Source of the DNA: SCTD01 sp963781675
GTDB taxonomy: Bacteria > Actinomycetota > Actinomycetes > Mycobacteriales > SCTD01
Reading direction: 5' to 3'
Assembly (NCBI GenBank): GCA_963781675.1
Contig: CAWAGF010000001.1
Span: 558,001-622,000 of the forward strand
DNA length: 64,000 bases
The first letter of the stretch is position 1. Every line of letters begins with the position of its first letter. The translations under genes were made by a program, and so were the position numbers. Under the pieces are notes generated by a model. The model was not told where the DNA came from, did not search any database, and saw nothing but the letters and a program-made list of their open reading frames with translations. Shown here piece by piece: positions 58,570 to 64,000 of this stretch.

Positions 58570-59502
58570 CTACCCAGCCGTGCCTGGCCTCAACGGCTCG
58601 GTGACCGCCTGGATCCGGGCGACGGCCAGGTCGATCACCAGCCGGGCGCCGGTCGAGAGCACGGCGTCCTTGCGGTGGACCACCGCGATCGTGTCGTGCA
58701 GGCGGGGCCGCAGCGACACCCAGCCGACGTCGGGGGCGAGCCGCGGCCCGAGCTCGTCGAGCACCGCGCGCTGCACGACCGAGTCGGCCAGCCCACGCTG
58801 CACGAGCTCCAGCGCGGTCTCCACGTCCTCGCACTCGACCCGCGTCTGCAGCGACCGCCCGGCCTCCTGCGCGAAGCGGTTGAGCAGCACCCGCGAGGCG
58901 TCCTGCGTGCGCCACGTCGCCTCGGGCAGCACCAGCGTCGCCGCGGACAGCGCCTTGGCGGTCACCGGGGTCTGCAGCCGCTGGGGGTCGCGGCTGACGT
59001 AGACGAGCTCCTCGCGCGCGACCGGCCGGACGGTCATGCTGTCGTCCGCGACGGGGAGCGAGATCATGGCCGCCTCGAGGCGCCCGCGCCGCAGCTCCTC
59101 CAGCACCTCGGTGGAGTTCTGCCCGATGAGCTCGACGCGCAGGCCCGGGTGCCGCTCGAGCACGTCGGCGATGAGCGCCGCGCCCATGTAGAGGCGTGCC
59201 GTGCCGAAGATGCCGAAGCGCAGGGTCCCGGTCTCCAGCGTCGCCACCGAGGCGACCGCCGCGCTGGCCTGCGCCGCCGCGGCGAGGGTGCGCTGCGCGT
59301 GCGGGAGCAGCGCCTCGCCCGCCTCCGTCGGGACGACGCCGCGCCCGGCCCGGGTGAACAGCGGGGCGCCGACCGTCCGCTCCAGCAGCCTGATCTGCTC
59401 GGACAGCGACGGCTGCGCGTAGCCGAGCTCGGCGGCCGCGGCGGTGAAGGACCGGTGCTCGTACGCCACGGTGAAGCAGCGGAGCTGGTGCAGCGAGAGC
59501 AT
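58570..59502 (-). CDS. LysR family transcriptional regulator
   Basis: About 310 residues. The N-terminal winged helix-turn-helix is typical: MLSLHQLRCFTVAYEHRSFT, then AAAELGYAQPSLSEQIRLLE and LFTRAGRGVVPTEAGEALL. The C-terminal periplasmic-binding-protein-like effector domain starts near TLRFGIFG. ATG 59502 is preferred as LysR proteins commonly begin ML-x-LHQL; GTG 59508 is two codons longer. A perfect palindrome overlaps the start. It is 10 bases from the SDR gene, so the regulator and the two enzymes are probably one transcript. Confidence 0.9.
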   Translation of the reverse strand: MLSLHQLRCFTVAYEHRSFTAAAAELGYAQPSLSEQIRLLERTVGAPLFTRAGRGVVPTEAGEALLPHAQRTLAAAAQASAAVASVATLETGTLRFGIFGTARLYMGAALIADVLERHPGLRVELIGQNSTEVLEELRRGRLEAAMISLPVADDSMTVRPVAREELVYVSRDPQRLQTPVTAKALSAATLVLPEATWRTQDASRVLLNRFAQEAGRSLQTRVECEDVETALELVQRGLADSVVQRAVLDELGPRLAPDVGWVSLRPRLHDTIAVVHRKDAVLSTGARLVIDLAVARIQAVTEPLRPGTAG

Positions 59503-59516
59503 AGGCACAGCCTATG
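59500..59516. promoter_or_regulatory. perfect palindrome over the LysR start codon, candidate autoregulatory operator
   Basis: CATAGGC-ACA-GCCTATG: two 7-bp arms around a 3-base centre. It contains the T-N11-A core expected of LysR boxes (T 59502, A 59514) and covers the ATG at 59502. It could control both the LysR gene and the divergent small-protein gene about 85 bases away. Confidence 0.5.
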
Positions 59517-59601
59517 GGTCGGGCAGGTTTCTGGACTCTACCACCTTGTTGTGGACGCACCTAGCCTGGACTTCACCAGCCCGACCGTCCGAGGGGGAAC
59601 C

Positions 59602-59757
59602 GTGTTCGTCATCGCCTGCAGCAGCTGCACCCGCCGTCAGCTCATCTTCCCGAGCCAGGTGCTCCGCGTGGACGGCGCCGCCGTCGTCTACCGCTGCTGG
59701 TGCGGCAGCGAGCAGACCTGGACGCCCGGCGCCGCGGCGGCGACCGCCGCCGCCTGA
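59602..59757 (+). CDS. 51-residue zinc-ribbon-like small protein
   Basis: GTG 59602, right after GAGGGGGAA, encodes a 51-residue protein with CSSC near residue 6 and CWC near residue 36, a spacing compatible with a small zinc ribbon. It has an Ala-rich end. No family is recognised. It diverges from the LysR gene. About 157 bases without a supported gene follow. Confidence 0.55.
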   Translation: MFVIACSSCTRRQLIFPSQVLRVDGAAVVYRCWCGSEQTWTPGAAAATAAA

Positions 59758-59914
59758 CTGCTCCGTACGGCCCAGCCGACCTGGTCCTCGAGGGGGAGGC
59801 GACCTCCTACGGCGCTCGCGACCTGACGGTCAGCGGTGCCATCTTGGCCGCCGCGGCTTCACCGGCGCCCCGGCCGGGTCGAACGCCCCTCCAGCGAGAG
59901 CACCAGGAGGAGCG

Positions 59915-60106
59915 ATGAACACCGCCACGTACGACGGGCCGTCCAGGGTCGAGCTGCAGCTGCTGCTGCGTCGCGCAGCCGTGGGCGACGCCCGCGAGCA
60001 CGGCCGTCAGCGCGCCGAGCGCACGCGGACCACGCTGATGAGCAGCCTCACGACCGTGGCGGCCGTGCTCGCGCTGTACGACGTGGCCCTGCTGGTCGCC
60101 GCCTAG
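59915..60106 (+). CDS. 63-residue small membrane protein
   Basis: ATG 59915, six bases after AGGAGGAG, opens a 63-residue frame. A charged start (VELQLLLRRAAVGDAREHGRQRAER) is followed by a C-terminal hydrophobic helix (LMSSLTTVAAVLALYDVALLVAA). It is probably tail-anchored in the membrane. Its TAG is immediately followed by the ATG of the GAF-GGDEF gene, so the two are translated together. No family is recognised. Confidence 0.55.
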   Translation: MNTATYDGPSRVELQLLLRRAAVGDAREHGRQRAERTRTTLMSSLTTVAAVLALYDVALLVAA

Positions 60107-61633
60107 ATGACGGTGACCTCGGCCGAACGCCTGCGCGACCTCCGCGTCTGCGGCGATCATCGTCGGGTGGCCGTCCCCGAGCTCCAGGCGCTCGCCCGTC
60201 TCGTCACGGGCGAGCCGCCCGCCGCGCTGCGCCGGCTGCTCGTGCTGGTCTGCGAGCAGCTGGGCATGGACGTCGCCGTGCTGTGCTCGCTCGAGCCGGA
60301 CGGTCAGCGCACGATCCGCATGGTGGTCGCCGCCGACGGCACCCTGCTCGACGGCGCTGGCAGCCGCAGCGCGCTGGACGAGACCTGGTGCGGGCACGTC
60401 GCGAGCCGCAGCCCGCTGCTGGTGGCCGACGTGCTGGAGGAGCCCGCGCTGCGTGCGCCTGCCGGGACCACCGAGGTCGGCATGGCGTCGTACGCCGGCG
60501 TGCTGCTGCGCGACGAGCACGGCCGCCCGGCCGGCACCCTGTCCGCGATCGGCACGGCGCCGCACCCCAGCCTGAACGCCCGTGACGGCGAGGTCCTCCA
60601 GGGGCTCGGCGAGGTCGTCGCTCCGCTGCTGCGTGCGCTGTCCGCGAGGGTGCCCGCGCCGCGCCTGGCGCCCGACCTGTCCACCGTCGCCGACGCCGTC
60701 AGCGGCGCGCGCGACCTGCAGCAGCTGAGCCGGCCGCTGCTCGACGTCCTGCACGACCTCACCGGGCTCGCCTCGACCTACCTGACCGTCATCCACGAGG
60801 AGCGCGACGAGCAGGAGATCCGCTACTCGCGCAACACGCGCCCGGGGTTCGCCCTGCCGGAGGGGCTGCACGTGCCGTGGGCCGACACCCTCTGCAAGCG
60901 GGCGCTCGACGAGGGTCGCCCGTGCACGACGGACGTGCCGGACGTCTGGGGCGACTCCGACGCCGCGGCCGCCCTCGGCATCCAGGTCTACGTGTCCGTG
61001 CCGGTCGCGCTGTCCGACGGCCGCGTGTGGGGCACCCTCTGCGGCGCGGACTCGGAGCGGGCCGACGGCGCGGACGCGCACCTGCCCACCATGCGGCTGT
61101 TCGCCAGGCTGATCGCCTCGCAGGTCGAGCAGGAGGCGGTGCTCGCCGCCGAGCGCGAGCGCGCCGAGCAGGCCCGCGCCGAGGCCGACACCGACCCCCT
61201 CACCCGTTGCGCGACCCGCCGCGTCGTCGAGCCGTGGCTGACCTCGGCGCTGGAGGCCGTCCGGCCGGGTGAGGCGGTGCTGGCGGTCTTCGTGGACGTC
61301 GACCGCTTCAAGGAGGTCAACGACCTGCTCGGCCACGCTGCCGGCGACGCCGTGCTCGCGGAGGTCGGCCGGCGGATGCAGGTCGCGGCCCAGCCGGGAG
61401 ACCTCGTGGCCCGCCTCGGCGGCGACGAGTTCCTGGCTGCCGCACGGCTTCCGCGGCCGATGGCGGAGGTCGTCGCCGAGCGCTACCGCGACGCGCTCCG
61501 CTTCACGCTGGAGTGGGAGGGCCGCCCGCTGCAGGTCGAGGTGTCCGTCGGTCACGCCGTCTCCGACGGGGACGACGCCGCTGGCCTGGTCGCTGCGGCG
61601 GACGCGTCGATGTACGGGGCGAAGCGGCGCTAG
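60107..61633 (+). CDS. GAF-GAF-GGDEF diguanylate cyclase
   Basis: A 508-residue soluble protein. The first GAF domain is about 30-180 and the second about 200-345; an acidic/Arg coiled segment (ERERAEQARAEADTDPL) leads to the GGDEF domain. The active site is intact: FVDVDRFKEVNDLLGHAAGD and RLGGDEF. It should make c-di-GMP in response to a small ligand or redox signal. ATG 60107 directly abuts the stop of the small membrane protein, with no separate ribosome-binding site. Its stop shares CTAG with the convergent paaZ. Confidence 0.88.
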   Translation: MTVTSAERLRDLRVCGDHRRVAVPELQALARLVTGEPPAALRRLLVLVCEQLGMDVAVLCSLEPDGQRTIRMVVAADGTLLDGAGSRSALDETWCGHVASRSPLLVADVLEEPALRAPAGTTEVGMASYAGVLLRDEHGRPAGTLSAIGTAPHPSLNARDGEVLQGLGEVVAPLLRALSARVPAPRLAPDLSTVADAVSGARDLQQLSRPLLDVLHDLTGLASTYLTVIHEERDEQEIRYSRNTRPGFALPEGLHVPWADTLCKRALDEGRPCTTDVPDVWGDSDAAAALGIQVYVSVPVALSDGRVWGTLCGADSERADGADAHLPTMRLFARLIASQVEQEAVLAAERERAEQARAEADTDPLTRCATRRVVEPWLTSALEAVRPGEAVLAVFVDVDRFKEVNDLLGHAAGDAVLAEVGRRMQVAAQPGDLVARLGGDEFLAAARLPRPMAEVVAERYRDALRFTLEWEGRPLQVEVSVGHAVSDGDDAAGLVAAADASMYGAKRR

Positions 61634-63624
61634 GCGCGCACCATCGTGAGCAGCTCGTAGGACGCCACGACCGCGTCGTCCTGGTCGAGCACCTGCACGT
61701 CCCAGCGGACCTCGCCCTGCTCGGGCGTGCGGGGCGCCTTGCTCTGGCAGGTCAGCACCGCGCGGATCGTGTCGCCGGGCTTGACCGGCTTGGTGAAGCG
61801 CAGCCGGTCGAGGCCGGTGTTGGCGAGCACCGGGCCGGGCGCCGGGTCGACGAACAGGCCGGCGGCCAGGGACAGCACCAGGTAGCCGTGCGCGACGATG
61901 CCGCCGAACAGCGGGTTCGCCGCCGCCGCCTCCTCGTCGGTGTGCGCGTAGAACGTGTCGCCGGTGAACTCGGCGAAGTGGTCGACGTCCTCGCGCGTCA
62001 CGAGCCGCGTCCTCGTCGTCACGCTGTCGCCCACCTGCAGCTCGGACATCGTCCTGCGGAACGGGTGCACGCCGCTGTCCTGCCGCGCCGCCCCGCGGGT
62101 GTACGTGCCGGTCACCGCGGCGAGCACCTCCGGCGAGCCCTGCACGGCCGTGCGCTGCATGTGGTGCAGCACCGCGCGCAGCCCGCCCAGCTCCTCGCCC
62201 CCGCCCGCGCGGCCGGGGCCGCCGTGCACCAGGTGCGGCAGCGGCGAGCCGTGCCCGGTCGACTCCTTCGCCGTCGTCGGGTCGAGCACGAGGATGCGGC
62301 CGTGGTGGGGCGCCGCACCCACGACGACGTCGCGCACGAAGCCGAGGTCGCTGCTGACGACCGAGGCGACGAGGCTGCCCTGGCCGCGGGCCAGCAGGTC
62401 GACGACGTGCTCGGTGCTGTCGTAGGCCATCAGCGTGCTCACCGGGCCGAACGCCTCGACGTCGTGCGGCGCGCTGCTGTCCGCGTCGGCCTGCACGAGC
62501 ACCGGCGACATGAAGGCGCCGGGGCCGTCCGGCGCGCGGTCCTGCGTCACCAGCCGGCCGCCCGAGGCCAGCCGCGCGACCGCGTCGCGCACGGCGTCGC
62601 GCTGCTGCGTGGAGACGAGGGCCCCCATGCGCGTCGCCTCGTCGCGCGGGTCGCCGACGACGACCGCCTCGAGCCGCTCCCGCAGCGCCTCCGCGACAGC
62701 GTCCACGTGCTGCCGGGGGACGAGGGCGCGACGGATGGCGGTGCACTTCTGCCCGGCCTTGCTGGTCATCTCGCGCACGACCTCGCGCACGAACAGGTCG
62801 AGCTCCGGGGTGCCCGGGCCGGCGTCCGGGCCGAGGACGCAGGCGTTCAGCGAGTCCTGCTCGGCGTTGAAGCGCACGCTCGAGGCCACGACGGCAGGGT
62901 GCGAGCGGAGCCGGCGCGCGGTCGCGGCGGAGCCGGTGAAGCTCAGCAGGTCCTGGCCGGTCAGCCCGTCGAGCAGCCCGTCGACGTCGCCGTTCAGCAG
63001 CTGCAGCGCGCCCTCCGGCAGCAGCCCCGACGCGACGACCTGGCGCACGCACGCCTCGGCGACGTACGCCGTCTGCGGCGCGGGCTTGACGATGCTCGGC
63101 ACCCCGGCGAGGAAGGCCGGCGCCAGCTTCTCGAGCATCCCCCAGACGGGGAAGTTGTAGGCGTTCACCTGCAGCACCGCGCCCTGCAGCGGCGTCAGCA
63201 CGTGCCGGCCGACGAAGCTGCCGGACCGGCCGAGCTGCTCCACCGGGCCGTCGACGAAGACGTTGCCGGCGGGCAGTTCGCGGCGCCCGCGGCTGGCGTA
63301 CGCGAGCAGCGTGCCGAAGCCGCCGTCGACGTCGACGAGCGAGTCCTTCAGCGTGGAGCCGGTGGCGTAGGACAGCTCGTACAGCTCCTCCTTGCGCTCC
63401 ATCAGGTGCAGTGCCAGGGCCTTGAGGATGCCGGCCCGCTCGTGGAACGACAGCGCCCGCAGGGCCGGCCCGCCGCTGCGCCGCGCGTGCTCCAGCGCGT
63501 CGGCCACGGGCACCGGCGCGGAGGACAGCCGCGCCACCTCCTCGCCGGTCACGGCGTGCAGCAGCGGCACGCCCTCGTCGTCCGGCGTCCGCCAGCGGCC
63601 TGCGACCCAGCTCTCCAGAAGCAC
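61630..63624 (-). CDS. paaZ: bifunctional PaaZ: oxepin-CoA hydrolase / 3-oxo-5,6-dehydrosuberyl-CoA semialdehyde dehydrogenase
   Basis: Ring-opening enzyme of aerobic phenylacetate degradation. The N-terminal aldehyde dehydrogenase domain (about 1-515) has VNAYNFPVWGMLEKLAPA, SFTGSA and the catalytic Cys at about residue 294 (AGQKCTAIRR). The C-terminal MaoC-like hydratase domain (about 535-664) has the FAEFTGDTFYAHTDEEAA hydratase motif and AHGYLVLSL. Length 664 residues, normal. GTG 63624. The rest of the paa genes are not in the window; a TetR regulator lies just upstream. Confidence 0.93.
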   Translation of the reverse strand: MLLESWVAGRWRTPDDEGVPLLHAVTGEEVARLSSAPVPVADALEHARRSGGPALRALSFHERAGILKALALHLMERKEELYELSYATGSTLKDSLVDVDGGFGTLLAYASRGRRELPAGNVFVDGPVEQLGRSGSFVGRHVLTPLQGAVLQVNAYNFPVWGMLEKLAPAFLAGVPSIVKPAPQTAYVAEACVRQVVASGLLPEGALQLLNGDVDGLLDGLTGQDLLSFTGSAATARRLRSHPAVVASSVRFNAEQDSLNACVLGPDAGPGTPELDLFVREVVREMTSKAGQKCTAIRRALVPRQHVDAVAEALRERLEAVVVGDPRDEATRMGALVSTQQRDAVRDAVARLASGGRLVTQDRAPDGPGAFMSPVLVQADADSSAPHDVEAFGPVSTLMAYDSTEHVVDLLARGQGSLVASVVSSDLGFVRDVVVGAAPHHGRILVLDPTTAKESTGHGSPLPHLVHGGPGRAGGGEELGGLRAVLHHMQRTAVQGSPEVLAAVTGTYTRGAARQDSGVHPFRRTMSELQVGDSVTTRTRLVTREDVDHFAEFTGDTFYAHTDEEAAAANPLFGGIVAHGYLVLSLAAGLFVDPAPGPVLANTGLDRLRFTKPVKPGDTIRAVLTCQSKAPRTPEQGEVRWDVQVLDQDDAVVASYELLTMVRA

Positions 63625-63636
63625 GCGCGCACTCTG

Positions 63637-64000
63637 TCAGACAGGCCGCGGGCGCAGGCCGCCGAACGCGAGCGCGACCACGGCGTCGGCGACGTCAGGG
63701 GCGGCCCCGGGGCGGTACCACTCGCTGATGCTGTTCACCATGCCGAACAGCAGGCGGGTGACCAGCCGCGGGTCGAGGTCACGGCGGACGTCGCCGGCGT
63801 CGAGGGCGTCCTGCACCAGGCCGGTCAGCCGCCGGTCGAACTCCCGGCGCCGCTGCAGCGCCCACCGCTCGGCGTCGGTGTTGCCGCGCACCCGGAGCAG
63901 CAGCGTGACGTACGGCAGCAGCTCGACGAGCACCTGCGCGCTGCGCCGGACGACGTGCTCGAGCCGGTCGACGGCCGGCCCGGTGCTGCTGCCCGGCTCG
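63637..64000 (-). CDS. TetR/AcrR family regulator, C-terminal part only
   Basis: A frame open to the right edge codes for about 120 residues ending ADAVVALAFGGLRPRPV at TGA 63637. The helical pattern, with LLVRG-type segments, RRREFDRRLTGLVQDALDAGDVRRDLDPRLVTRLLFGM and SISEWYRPG, is that of the TetR C-terminal ligand domain (TetR_C_33-like). The DNA-binding part lies outside the window. It is 12 bases upstream of paaZ on the same strand and is a plausible PaaR-type repressor. Confidence 0.7.
   Translation of the reverse strand, partial: EPGSSTGPAVDRLEHVVRRSAQVLVELLPYVTLLLRVRGNTDAERWALQRRREFDRRLTGLVQDALDAGDVRRDLDPRLVTRLLFGMVNSISEWYRPGAAPDVADAVVALAFGGLRPRPV

Noticed and set aside
63634..63644. 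CTGTCAGACAG palindrome just upstream of paaZ as a TetR operator
   Set aside because: Short, overlaps the TetR gene stop and lies within about 10-20 bases of the paaZ start; could be chance. Kept out of the feature list for lack of a second copy.

Overview
This window is very GC-rich DNA with many GTG starts, 4-base stop/start overlaps and strong third-position G/C bias. It encodes Lsr2, CarD, a MidA-type methyltransferase, a mycothiol-dependent (MDMPI-domain) enzyme and a SigH-like sigma factor. Together these point to an actinobacterium (Actinomycetota), plausibly a motile lineage near Geodermatophilales/Kineosporiales/Frankiales. The exact family cannot be fixed from the sequence alone.

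Layout. 1-5343: a truncated TSUP permease, a VOC protein, ppa, dacB, a zinc metalloprotease, tilS and hpt. 5469-10974: ftsH followed by a tightly overlapping folate operon (folE, folP, an NTF2-like gene, folB, folK, DUF3180 and a small protein). 11116-14641, minus strand: a five-gene coupled operon of MidA methyltransferase, orphan NuoD-like protein, DUF1684, AzlC and AzlD. 14673-20677: a thioesterase, then a cofactor operon (DUF2520, panC, panD, nadB, nadC, coaX). 20720-29673: an LPATG-anchored penicillin acylase, a shortened methyltransferase, lysS, a Uma2 endonuclease, lsr2 and clpC. 29788-36764: histidine kinase and receiver, mutY, then Hpt-cheB-cheR-cheW behind a candidate sigma-28 promoter. 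36761-43452: disA, radA, two copper chaperones, UbiA, a UbiG-type methyltransferase and a type III polyketide synthase. 43559-50771: carD, PIN-TRAM, ispD, ispF, GNAT, cysS, rlmB, sigH. 50958-64000: a PAS/GGDEF/EAL protein, tRNA-Thr, CDF transporter, MDMPI, patatin, SDR and LysR genes, two tiny proteins, a GAF-GGDEF protein, paaZ and a truncated TetR regulator.

The backbone order tilS-hpt-ftsH...folP-folB-folK...lysS...clpC...radA/disA-PIN/TRAM-ispD-ispF...cysS-rlmB-sigH parallels the well-known Bacillus subtilis gene order. The pan/nad, nuoD/midA, chemotaxis and PKS blocks look like insertions into that backbone. Folate, CoA, NAD and isoprenoid precursor supply sit beside proteostasis (FtsH, ClpC), translation (LysS, CysS, TilS, RlmB) and second-messenger genes (DisA for c-di-AMP; two GGDEF proteins for c-di-GMP).

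Many conserved genes carry a single-base frameshift (VOC, azlD, panC, panD, nadB, penicillin acylase, histidine kinase, cheR, radA three times, PIN-TRAM twice). Almost all are +1 insertions, and most fit an extra C placed after a G on the coding strand. Because essential genes are hit, I read these as probable assembly errors and annotate full gene extents across them. No CRISPR array, rRNA gene, IS element, phage or replication origin was seen. No stretch longer than about 300 bases lacks a gene.
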